NCBI GenBank assembly: GCA_949752745.1 | Contig: OX457031.1 | Location: forward strand, 7,105,328-7,169,327 | DNA length: 64,000 bases | From: Protula sp. h YS-2021 | Taxonomy: Eukaryota > Annelida > Polychaeta > Sabellida > Serpulidae | Reading direction: 5' to 3' | In this document: positions 21,493 to 31,900 of the stretch, piece after piece | Layout: each line of letters begins with the position of its first letter | How positions within the stretch are numbered: the first letter of the stretch is position 1 | Notes under the pieces: model-generated | The model's input: only the letters and a program-made list of their open reading frames with translations | Database searches by the model: none | Told to the model about the DNA's origin: nothing | Program-made: the position numbers and the translations under genes

Positions 21493-22840
21493 AAATGGAA
21501 AAACTTGTGTTAGTGGTCACTTGTGGGTCTACTTTATTGCAAAGACAAAATGACAGAAATTCTCCACGACTAACGCACCACCAAAGCAACTGACATATTT
21601 TTATAGATCAAATTTACTATACAATGAAGAGAGACCTAGCTTTCTCCCTCCTTATGGCTTTTAATTGTGACCCGTCACCAAAACACAACTGACTTCAAGG
21701 ATCAGGCCGGATCCAACTTTTCATGAAGGGGAGGGAGAGGTTCCAACTTCTGACACCTTGAGTTTAAAAGTTTCAGAAAATCCAAAGCTTAACATTTGTT
21801 TTTTTTCCTCGAATTTAGAGTGTGTCGCGACTCCTGAACCTGCCCCCCTGGATTCGCTACTGAGAAAGATTTTTTCTTTGCAGCGTCTCTTGTGTAATCG
21901 GCTTTTTTTTGCAACACACACAACTGTTGACCGACTCCAAAGGCTAAGCATACATAGGAACTACAATGGTAAAACTAGAACCGCATTTCGCTAGCAAAAT
22001 GTTAAACACTGGACAAAAATTAAAACGCAAAAATACTTCATTCAATGGGTTATTTCTTGAATAATATAAAGTATTTTACAACATATATACAGTGTGTTAT
22101 ACAACTATGTACAGAGTTTATGGCACAGCATGTATGCGGCTTATAATATTCTAAAAAAATCGGACCACTATCAAGAAAAAAACTCCGCAGGTTGACAACT
22201 TAATACCAGCTAAATATATTAGCGAACAACACAACTTGAATACGTCTTATAAGTCGAGTAGTGTTTGGTTTTTGTTGACTTAAGGTTTGATTGACTGATC
22301 AGGCATGCGCCGTGTTATCTGTTTACGCAGTGAGAGCTCGCACAAAGCTGAGCAACTGTGTGCTGTACGTTAAATGTTCCGCATTTACTTGCAAAAAATA
22401 CACTCTTTTCACATGGCGTTTTAGCAAAAAAAAAAAAGATCAGATCAAGCTCTTCATAAGTCCCAAGTTTCATGGTCCTGGGATCAGAGAAGAAGACACA
22501 AAAATTCGGAAAACTGTCAAGAAGAAAAAAAGGACGAACGGCTGCTCGCACAAATTCATATAACCCTTGCAAGCTAACAGCTTGTCAAGTGTTAAATAGG
22601 TCATGGGGAAATCACAGGCTTCTGTTAGCACTGCATTAGATACGCATACACAACAAGTCTTTTTCTACAGATTCAATCCGGTCAAAAGTGATTCTGTTCG
22701 TGTGTGTCGGGATGTAGGGAGGGAGGGGGTGGTGGGGGAGGACAGGGGGAAAAGGGAGGGGAAAGGAGGGGCAACATAGAGATGTTAGATAGAACTCTTG
22801 CCCCACAGATATTGTACATATATGTAAAAAATACATACCA
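20237..22840. other. Gene-free stretch with dispersed repeat fragments and poly(T)
   Basis: No gene is supported. Copies of agaatgtccagggacattgc at 20250 and 21207 match a third at 39190. Long T runs occur at 20406-20442 and 21451-21491, the latter preceded by (TTG)n, which on the minus strand would be a poly(A) tail followed by (CAA)n, possibly an old retroposon end. A purine-rich G tract lies at 22715-22775. Confidence 0.5.
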
Positions 22841-23965
22841 AAATATACAAATTTCTGACAATTTTGAAAGCCCCGTCATTATGGCTCGCGAAAAAAAGTA
22901 ATTTTCTGGGAGAGGACCTGATTCTACAAGTGTAATATAAAGAAGATACAACCAAAACTGTAGGAGGAGATGTATGTTAAAAAAAGTTTCCAAAAAGTTT
23001 CAAAGTGCCGTCATTTCGGTCTTTTTTGGTCGATAGCAAAATGAAATAATTTTCAGATAAAGGACCATCTAGGGATTGTACGCGTGTAATATCAAGATGA
23101 TCTAACCAAAACTGTAGGAGGGGATGCGTTTTAAATTCCGAGTTTTTTTACTATCATTTATACCAATTTCTGACAATTTTCAAAGTCCGCTCATTTCGGC
23201 TTTTTTCGGCCGATCGCGAAAAAGTAATTTTCAAGTAGAGATCCGCCTAGGGATTGTACATGTGTAATACCAAGAAGATCTAACCAAAACTATGGGAGGA
23301 GATACGTTTTGAAAAAAAGTTAACCAAAATTTTCGAAGTCCGGTCATTTGGGCCGATCGCGACAAAAAGTAATTTTCCAGTAGAGGACCACCTAGAGATT
23401 GTGCACGTGTAATATTAAGACGATCCAACCAAACTGTAGTGGGAGATGCATTTTGAAAAACAAAATTGCAACAATTTATTGTTGAAAAACTCTGAAACGA
23501 ATACTGTTAGGCCAAAAAATGAAGTATGTAAAATGCATTCAATTCGAATTTGGAAGCTACCCGAAAAGGGATTTTGCAGAGGTTGGGTTTGACGATTCAC
23601 GTATTTACCGACATTTACACAATTTTTAAAATTCCACCATTTCAGCATTTTTTGTCATTTGCGATAAAAGCAAAGTCCAGATGGAAAAGCACCTAAAAAC
23701 TTTTATAACTATTTGAAAAAGACTGAGAGAAATGAATGGTTTGACAATTCAGTTATTTACTACCATTTATTCCAGTTTTTGCCAAACTTCAAAGTTCCGC
23801 CATTTCGGCAGTTATTGGCGACCCGCGAAAAAAATAATAGCCTGGTAGGCGAACCCCTGCGGAACATCCCTGCGTGACATCTAAACGATTGGTGTAAAAC
23901 TGTAGGAGTAGCATTTTAAAAATGGGTGAAAACGGGCACAAAAAGCGCCGCCATTTTGTCAGTTT
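22840..23965. repeat. Degenerate long-unit array (CCGCCATTTCGG...CGCGAAAAAGTAATTTTC)
   Basis: Seven recognisable copies of a motif like gtccggtcatttcggctttt with gatcgcgaaaaagtaatttt occur near 22873, 23006, 23187, 23338, 23630, 23796 and 23948. Between them the sequence aaccaaaactgtaggaggag recurs. Spacing is 130-290 bp. This is an old, decayed tandem or dispersed family. No coding sequence is supported. Confidence 0.65.
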
Positions 23966-24930
23966 TTCGTCAATCGTCATACACACACATACCGCTGACG
24001 GCGAAAAATGATGGGAAAAGCCCTTCTTTAACAAAGTTGGGCTAAAAAGCAGACTTCGTAAAGTCACTGATTTTAAGCTTTCACAGAATGGGATTGCGTT
24101 TCGCTCACTCGATTTTTGTCCCTTTCTTCGCAATTGCTCGTTGGTTTTTGTTATTGTAATGGCGATAACTGTCCGCATTGCTTTATGTTACAGCTGGAAA
24201 TGTGGGTAATAAAGGCGATGGCATGTACGCGCCACCGTAAAACTCCAAATGTTTCTGCTTGACAATCATGTCCAGTTGGGTTGTGATAGTGTCACACAAA
24301 ATTCCAAAGTTTCAAGGACCTGGAAAAGGATTTCTCAAATTCCAGGAGCGGACGAACCCGAAATAGTTGTCATGGAAGGGGTGGGGGATGGTCATGATCC
24401 AGTGGCGTGGTTAGCGGAGATGAGGAGCCGCTTTCACTGTTCTATGTCTTGGAGAGGGGAGGGGAGGGGAGTCGAGGGGGAAAGGGGGGGAGGGGGATGG
24501 GATGGAGGGGAGAGGGATGGGGCGAAACTAAAAGAAAACCCTACGAGTCTTTACAAACATACAAAATTTATTTATATGAAATGCAAAATGTCCATTCAAA
24601 AAATAAATACCTTTTAAAACATTTTGTTAATTGCAAATGCGTTAAAAATGATGCATGCCTGCTATATTATTATATAACCTGTCACTCATTCACAGATCTG
24701 TTTACATACAGCAAAATACTTATAACTCGAGCGAGAAGAAAATGTACAAAACTCCACTCTGTGAGTAAAACCATCTGCAAGCAAGCTATAATACAAGACA
24801 TGGCAACAGCATTCGCTCAAACCTCAATCCTAATGTCGACAGTAATGTCGCCAAATTCACAAGGAATTATCATTGACCCTGGGACTTGCAAGCATTCAAA
24901 TTCACTATCATTACATCAGCAAATTCCAGA
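23966..24930. other. Gene-free stretch
   Basis: Apart from a purine-rich run of aggggaggggaggggag type at 24448-24525 and the short block aaagtcactgattttaagc at about 24060 (shared with 55280), I see no feature. Confidence 0.5.
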
Positions 24931-24959
24931 TCAGCACAGGGCCGGTCTCCAGGACATGG

Positions 24960-25180
24960 CTACGCATGGTAACCAGTTGGTACACGAGTGGTCCCCAGGA
25001 CATAGACAAGCATGGTAACCGTTGGTACCTGAGTGGTCCCCAGGACATAACAAGCGTGGTAACCAGTTGGTACCTGAGTGGTCCCCAGGACATAGACAAG
25101 CATGGTAACCGGTTGGTACCTGAGTGGTCCCCAGGACATAACAAGCGTGGTAACCAGTTGGCACGTGAGTGTTCCCCTGT
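24960..25180. repeat. ~45-bp minisatellite, five units
   Basis: Units contain gtaaccagttggtacctgag and tggtccccaggacata, alternating agacaagcatg and acaagcgtg endings. Confidence 0.9.
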
Positions 25181-25369
25181 GGGTCGGTGCCAGATACTCT
25201 CTTTGCATTGGTCTTGAAGGGGCAAGACTACTTTTCTCATCTAACCCTACAACTTAATCCGACTTAGTGAAGAAGACGTGGGGTCATGCGCACTCCTGTT
25301 GCTTGGCAACCGATGCCTTAATTCCTTTACCAAATATTGTTTAGTTGACTCGTTACGGCCAGCACTGAC

Positions 25370-25970
25370 TGCCCGGACAGAGCGCCCTATAAATACACTG
25401 ACTGCCACGGACAGAACGCCTCCCCACGTCCGCCAATGATCACGTACTGCAGCTATAAATACACTGACTGCACGGACATAACGCCTCCCCACGTCCCGCC
25501 AATGATCACGTACTACAGCTATAAATACACTGACTGCACGGACAGAACGCCTCCCCACGTCCCGCCAATGATCACGTACTGCAGCTATAAATACACTGAC
25601 TGCACGGACATAACGCCTCCCCACGTCCCGCCAATGATCACGTACTACAGCTATAAATACACTGACTGCACGGACAGAACGCCTCCCCACGTCCCGCCAA
25701 TGATCACGTACTACAGCTATAAATACACTGACTGCACGGACATAACGCCTCCCCACGTCCCGCCAATGATCACGTACTACAGCTATAAATACACTGACTG
25801 CACGGACAGAACGCCTCCCACGTCCCGCCAATGATCACGTACTACAGCTATAAATACACTGACTGCACGGACATAACGCCTCCCCACGTCCCGCCAATGA
25901 TCACGTACTGCAGCTATAAATACACTGACTGCACGGACAGAACGCCTCCCCACGTCCCGGCATTGATCAT
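25370..25970. repeat. 66-bp minisatellite with alternating dimer and TATAAATA core
   Basis: About nine units contain actgactgcacggaca, gcctccccacgtcccgcc and gatcacgtact then gctataaatac. Units ending cagaacg and cataacg alternate almost strictly, giving a 132-bp dimer. As 66 is a multiple of three, one frame per strand stays open. I regard these frames as non-coding. Confidence 0.94.
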
Positions 25971-26394
25971 ATATACTTAGGCTTTTTTTTGGGGGGGGGG
26001 GGACGGATTGAAACACATGTGTGGAGACTGTAAATCAATTGCGCATAGACTTCCTTGGCATCCCGAAATGTTGTGAATCGTATACACAATACGAGGTATG
26101 ATCTATCGATATTGTAACACCATTGCCGCACTGTGCGAGAGTAGCTTGAGTCGGTGTACAGAGCCTGGGCCGCGGAGGAATGCTGTACGAGGTAGTGCAC
26201 GGACAGGGGATGAAGGCGATAGACTGACGTGTCGGCCTCTTCCAGGATGCGTGTGAAGACTCCTAGGCCTCGCCTACCTCAGCATGCGTAACGAAATCAT
26301 TGAATACAAGATGTCAAACGGTATGTTAATCCAATGTCAAGGAAAAGCTCTGTTAGAGGGTCAGATATGTTGTTGGAAAACGGCGGCTTGACAC
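25971..26394. other. Gene-free stretch
   Basis: T and G tracts occur at 25982-26003. Nothing else is recognised. Confidence 0.5.
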
Positions 26395-26830
26395 ATTCAC
26401 GGCAGCATGCACGCAGACGACACTTGGCCGTACTACATGATATGTACAAAGCCGTGCGCACACTACTGAGTGCCGTGTGCAGACCACGCCTACAGCACCG
26501 TGCCACGTGATATGTACAAAGCCGTGCGCACACTACTGAGTGCCGTGTGCAGACCACGCCTACAGCACCGTGCCATGTGATATGTACAAAGTCGTGCGCA
26601 GCAAGAAGAGTACCGGGAGCAGAAAGAGGAGTGCCGTGCGCACACTATCAAGTGCCGGGCGCAGAAAGACGAGTGCCAGGCGCAGAAAAATGAATGTCGT
26701 GCGCACACTACTGAGTGCCGGGCGCAGAACTATTCGTGCCGTGCGCAGCAAGATGAGTGACGAGCGCACACTACTGAGCGCCGGGTGCAGAGAGACGAGT
26801 GCAGAGCGCAACAAGATGCGCGCTACGCAG
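26395..26830. repeat. 70-bp repeat and related GTGCGCAGA short repeats
   Basis: Copies of gatatgtacaaagccgtgcg begin at 26439, 26509 and 26579 (70-bp period). They are followed by irregular units of gagtgccgggcgcagaaag and gtgcgcacactactgagtgc. Frames on both strands are artefacts. Sequence 26831-27330 contains only C tracts (27005-27085). Confidence 0.88.
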
Positions 26831-27334
26831 TTTCTTAGACTGCTACAACAGCTGCGTTCACATGTCGTAAAAGTTACAAGAACCCGACTGATATTTAAAG
26901 ACAGAAGCCACAACAACGAGCACCAAGTCCCCTAGCCTCTGGTCGGCGGAAACGCAGGCACCATTGCTGATTTTGACTACCCATCCACACTTCCCTCAAC
27001 CGTCCCCCCCCCCTCCCCGCTCCAAGCGTGAACCCTTCAAACTTGGGCAGCGGGGGAAAAGGTTTAGCACCCCCCCCCCCCCCCCGAGACACACAGAAGT
27101 CCTGGAAAAACCCCTGGGAATGTTAAAAATGTAAATAAATCCTTTTCTTCGCAAGGACTGAGACGTTCCTTCGAACCTCATTCAGCGCGCCTAGTATAAA
27201 TAAAGCATGATAAGCTGGAAAATTATTTACCATTAAATATAAGCCATTCCCTTCCCACACTGAGCCCCTACACAACGTCTCACTAGCTGTGTTATTCCCC
27301 GAACTAACCCAACATAAACGCTAGGAAGACGCCG

Positions 27335-27740
27335 AGGCTCAGGGAGACACTAGGATAAGGGAGAATCAGGGTGGCGCGGGGGATCAGGGAGACACTGAGG
27401 ATCAGGTGACACGCAGGATCAGAGAGACATGCAGAATCAAGGGAGACACCGAGGATCAGGGTGACACGGGGGATCAGGAGACACTGAGGATCAGGGATAC
27501 ACTGAGGATCAGGGAGACACTAGGCTGAGGCAGACACGGGGGGATCAGGGAGACACTGAGCATCAGGGTGACACGGAGGATCACGGAGACACTGAGCATC
27601 AGGGTGACACGGAGGATCAGGGTGACAATGAGAATCAGGGAGACACTGAGGCTAAGGAGATACGGAGAATCAGGGTGACACGGGGGATCAGGGTGACAAT
27701 GAGGATCAGGGTGACGCTGAGGATCAGGGGAACAATTTTT
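27335..27740. repeat. ~18-bp minisatellite (GATCAGGGAGACACTGAG)
   Basis: About 20 imperfect units are variants of gatcagggtgacacggag. The stretch 27741-27980 shows nothing. Confidence 0.93.
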
Positions 27741-27984
27741 CATGATGTCCAAAGGTTTTCCGTGTTTTTACATAACCAGTTAAGTAAATTTAAAAGACTG
27801 TAAAAGATTTTAAGCCAACAACATGCTTGTGAAAAAACCTTACCAAGCCAGCAAACCTTGGCGTAGTGATACGAGGTCACTGACATAGTTCTGCTGCACT
27901 ACTCACGCAGTGAAACGGTCTCTATACGTCACGATTCGACAAGCTGACCACATGCGCAGACATAAGCGTTGGCCTAAACCACAG

Positions 27985-28645
27985 ACAAACCCCCCACGGT
28001 AGAAACCCTAACGACCTGTAGCTAGAACCCCGCCCCCCCCCCCCCCCCCGCCGCGTAGAACCCTAACGACCTATGGCTAGAATCCCCCCCCACGTTAGAA
28101 CCCTAACGACCTTATGGCTAGAATCCTCCCCACGGTAGAACCCTAACGATCTATGGCTAGAATCCCCCCATGGTAGAACCCTAACGACCTATGGCTAGAA
28201 TCCCGCCCCCCCCCCCACGGTAGAACCCTAACGATCTATGGCTAGAATCCCCCCATGGTAGAACCCTAACGACCTATGGCTAGAATCCCGCCCCCCCCCA
28301 CGGTAGAACCCTAACGACCTATGGCTAGAATCCCCCCCATGGTAGAACCCTAACGACCTATGGCTAGAATCCCGCCCCCCCCCCCACGGTAGAACCCTAA
28401 CGACCTGTAGCTACAGCCCCCCCCCCCCCCCTCCCCACGATAGAACCCCAGTCACCCGATGCTAGGCACACAAGCCCGAGACTAGGTAGGGCGGAACGGA
28501 CTTTTGTCGAGACAAACCCCCACGCAGAACCCTAACGAAGTGTAGCTATAGCCCCCCCCCCCCCCCCCCGCGGTAGAACCCTAATCACCTAGGGCTACAG
28601 CTCCCTCCCCCCTCACCCCGCGGTAGAACCCTAATCACCCGAAGC
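27985..28645. repeat. ~40-bp minisatellite (GTAGAACCCTAACGACCTAT)
   Basis: About 14 units contain gtagaaccctaacgacctat and ggctagaatccc plus a variable C tract. The array is interrupted at 28440-28540 by a diverged segment that itself recurs around 28640-28700 (cggaacgacttttgtcga). Confidence 0.93.
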
Positions 28646-29135
28646 TAAGCACGCGACGTGTTGTCCCTCGGAACAAGTCCCTAGACTGTGGGACGGAACG
28701 ACTTTTGTCGATTCGAGCTTTACAACACTGCTGTTAAATTTGAAACGGAAGTAAAGAACAAAACCACACATAAATATTACACACGCAATAAATATTAAGA
28801 TATAAATAGAATTTCAAGTGCTGATAAAATTCAGTGCAATTTTTTGGATAGTTAAAACTGGGTGTACGCAATAGAAACCCAACATCGCATTTAACCATGA
28901 TCGAGACTCGGAGATTTCACTGTCAATAGCTACGAAGGTGTATTTTGTACAAAACTATTTATTTCATGCATTTCCCCAAAATTTATTTAGAAAATTCCCG
29001 AGTAAACATATAGCCATTGTGCTTGCAGGTATGACGCGTGACTGGCCCGGAAACCACTTTGATCACAACACCGCGTCCTGAAACGACCGGTCAGTGATTG
29101 TGCGAATGTTTCCGCCCACGTGGGGTTACGATACA
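28646..29135. other. Gene-free stretch
   Basis: AT-rich with no recognisable gene, repeat or element. Confidence 0.5.
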
Positions 29136-29137
29136 AG

Positions 29138-29350
29138 TAACAAGACACGTGACCGCCAGGCCTCGCCGCCCTCGGTCAAGCACCAGCCACTTCACGTGAC
29201 CGCCAGGGCCTCGCCGCCCTCGGTAAATCATTTTCTTCTATAGCTGTGCGACAATACCAAACAGCTGTGCGGCAATATAAACAGCTGCGTGAGAGCCACA
29301 ATCAGCTGCGTGGCAACCACAAACAGCTAAGTAGCAATCACACACATCTA
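29138..29350. repeat. Short duplications and CAGCTG repeats
   Basis: Two copies of cacgtgaccgccagg-cctc lie at 29145 and 29193. About six copies of an ~18-bp aacagctgtgcggcaat unit follow at 29238-29360. Confidence 0.75.
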
Positions 29351-29619
29351 CATAACCACCCTCACAGCTGTTTGTCAACAACTCAACGTAAAAATTCCTG
29401 AAAATTGGATAAAATTTAACACTTTTTCTCAATCACAATTTTTAATCTTACAGGACTTTCTCTCTGTGTAAATACTGTAAAGACTTGCTACAAAAGTCAT
29501 AAATATTGTCCATAAAATCATAAATACTCCAGACAAAAGTCATAAATACATACAGTCGGGATATTTTTACAACTCGTTCCTTCACACCTGTATCGTTTGT
29601 GACGAGGAATGGTCGTATG

Positions 29620-29935
29620 AACATCTAGCCGTGTGCAGAAATCCCACACAAGATCCCCAAGGCCTAGCCGTGTGCAGAAATCCCACACAAAATCCTCAAG
29701 GCCCAGCGGTGAGCATAAATATCAACAACCATTTGGTATAGGAACTTCTGGGCTGCTCTGATATACAGATGAAAATTTGTTTGATCAGATTTAAATATGT
29801 TTTCATCTGTTATCAAACCATTACTATTTGACAATTAATAGCTGAAATGAGGAGTGTAGAAAACGACCCCGTGGTAGAAAACGACCCCGTGGTAGAAAAC
29901 GACCCCGTGGTAGAAAACGACACTCTGTGGCAGAC
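29620..29935. repeat. Two small tandem repeats
   Basis: ctagccgtgtgcagaaatcc occurs twice (29627, 29667). An 18-bp unit gtagaaaacgaccccgtg occurs four times at 29856-29925. Confidence 0.85.
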
Positions 29936-30234
29936 TCCGATACGTGTAGATTCCGATATGCGCTTGTTATCACATACACGTAGCCACCTGAACACCTCAG
30001 TGGTAACACAAGACAAGCCAGAGGCAGCCAACAAGTGACGTCACATGGCAAACTGAGCCTGGTAAGGAGACGAGGGACGAATGCCGGAAGTCATTCTCAA
30101 CATTCTATGTTATCAGCAAGCTTTGTCCCTGGTCCGAACCTTGCGGTACGGGCAGCAAGTCACGCCGTCACGATGTGTGACGTCACTCTCCACGCTCAGC
30201 CGCACACTTCTCTCACCAACAGACTTGTTACAAT

Positions 30235-30425
30235 CCACAAGAACTTTCACCTGTTACACGTATGCCAGTTTTCCCTTGTTACACGTACATGAGTTTTTAA
30301 CCTGTTACGCGATAGGATTTGTCACTTGTTACGCGTACACGATTTTTCACTGTCACACTACAAGTTTTTCCTTTTTACACATAAACAACTTTTCACTTCT
30401 CACAGCAACACGATTTTAAGCTAAT
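30235..30425. repeat. ~27-bp repeat (CTTGTTACACGTACA)
   Basis: About seven diverged units read cctgttacacgtacatgagt then tttt. Elsewhere between 29936 and 31480 I see two copies of cgatatgtgtcaacggtggt (about 30521 and 30548), three of ccagggtgtaacaaccaacc (30810-30900), and no gene. Confidence 0.75.
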
Positions 30426-31487
30426 TCTGCACATCATAGGCCATTCTTTTTCTTCACTATTTTTGGCAAGAAAGTCTTCGGTTGATACCACAAAACTTAT
30501 TTACATATCCCATTTAGCTCGATATGTGTCAACGGTGGTTAACCGGCGATATGTGTCGACGGAGGTTAACCGGCAATAACAACCAACTTAATGACGGTAC
30601 AACTCACATGAAAACTGCAGTTATCCATTTATAAAAACAATGAACAAGAATTTTGTACTCAGCAATGAGGCCCATATAATACTTCCCATCTATTAAACAA
30701 ACATGACAAATTCAGTTTACTGAGAGAGACTGAAATAGAAGTGAAGCACAAAGGCTGTTTCTGAGATCACGGCTTTCTCTCACGCCGGCTCCCTGTCCTC
30801 GTACAACTGAACACCAGGGTGTAACAACCAGGGTGTAACAACCAACCCTTGCCTAATATTCCCAACCGGGGTGTATCAACCAACCCTTGCCTGATAATCC
30901 CAATCTCACCATTTGCTATTACACTATAAATAGTCGGACACCCTCCCTCCACACGCGTGATGCTGCTTTTTCTAGCGTAGACACAATGCACAGATAACAC
31001 CTCAGATCCAATACTAAGGGAAGCGTTTTGCTGCTTGTCTAATAGTGTTTCCCCAGATCCCCCCTCCCCCTCCCCCCATACTTCCTCGACGGCCAGCTAC
31101 AATCGCATTTGTCGGACAATAACGCACAGCAGTAGTTAGAATACGGATATTTACTTCATCGGAAATAAATGCCCACGTGGTAAAGCACATAAATGTCAAT
31201 CACACAATGAGAGCACCGCCCACAGACACTAACTAGGAGGAGGGGGAAGGGGAAGGGCGGGCACCTCCCCGCCGATTCGCCATTCTTTCCGCCGGCGACA
31301 CAGGCGGTATAGGAGCCACGCCTGCCAGGCCAGTCCTGCTGCTGCTTTCAGTTCGGATGTCGCATATCCCTCACCAGCCGGTAGCCACACACGACGCAGC
31401 AGCAAAGATTCATGAGCAATCTAGCCCCGAGTGTCCTCTCGCGGATATATAAAACAGCGCCTGGATGCTTGTCCCGGCACATACTCC

Positions 31488-31690
31488 GTCCCCGTAGCCA
31501 GGTGGTCGGTGACGTCACATGACCCATACGCCCGCCGTCACCTCCGTCCCTGTGGCCAGGTGGTCACATGGCTCACGTGCCAGCCGTCACCTCCCTCCCT
31601 GCGGTTGGGTGGTCAGTGACGTCACATGGCTCACGCGCCGCCGTCACCTCCCTCCCTGCGGTTTGGTGGTCAGTGACGTCACATGGGCGT
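31488..31690 (-). repeat. ~55-bp repeat abutting the homeobox stop codon, with CREs
   Basis: About four units contain ggtggtcagtgacgtcacat and cgtcacctccctccctg. The array ends inside the terminal coding exon of the TALE gene, so the unit repeats the stop-codon context CATGTGACGTCACTGACC. Consensus cAMP-response elements TGACGTCA occur at 31510-31517, 31617-31624 and 31674-31681, the last overlapping the stop codon. Confidence 0.8.
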
Positions 31691-31900
31691 GAGTCGCGGC
31701 CCGTACGGGCTATGCTGCTGCTGCTCCATGTAGCGCTGCAGGGCCCACTTGGGCAGGATGCGCCGGCGGGCGTTGGTGAACCAGTAATTGATCTGGTTGA
31801 TGGTCAGCTTGGTCTTGCTGATGAGCATTTCCTTTTCGTCGTCGTTGGGGTAGGGGTTGTCCTGGTGTTCCCTCAGCCAGTCAAGCATGAAGGCCACGGC
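31679..31900 (-). CDS. TALE gene exon 9: homeodomain helices 1-3 and C-terminus
   Basis: This is a phase 0, 222-bp exon including the stop TGA (31681-31679). The acceptor is gtgtttcag/GCCGTGGCC. It encodes [20 protein letters not shown], the loop-3-helix [19 protein letters not shown] and a short Q/P tail ending RLTPM. A minisatellite of acceptor-like units lies directly upstream of the acceptor. Confidence 0.93.
   Translation of the reverse strand, partial: AVAFMLDWLREHQDNPYPNDDEKEMLISKTKLTINQINYWFTNARRRILPKWALQRYMEQQQHSPYGPRLTPM

Noticed and set aside
21420..21495. Retroposon with poly(A) tail on minus strand
   Set aside because: Only the (TTG)n-T40 tract is visible; no target duplication, promoter boxes or body could be recognised.
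25370..25970. 22-residue repeat protein (YKYTDCTD)
   Set aside because: 66-bp period artefact; open on both strands, no conserved context.
27985..28645. CCCTAA hexamers suggesting interstitial telomere (also TTAGGG at 15.1-15.7 kb)
   Set aside because: Only one hexamer per 40-63-bp unit, never tandem hexamers.
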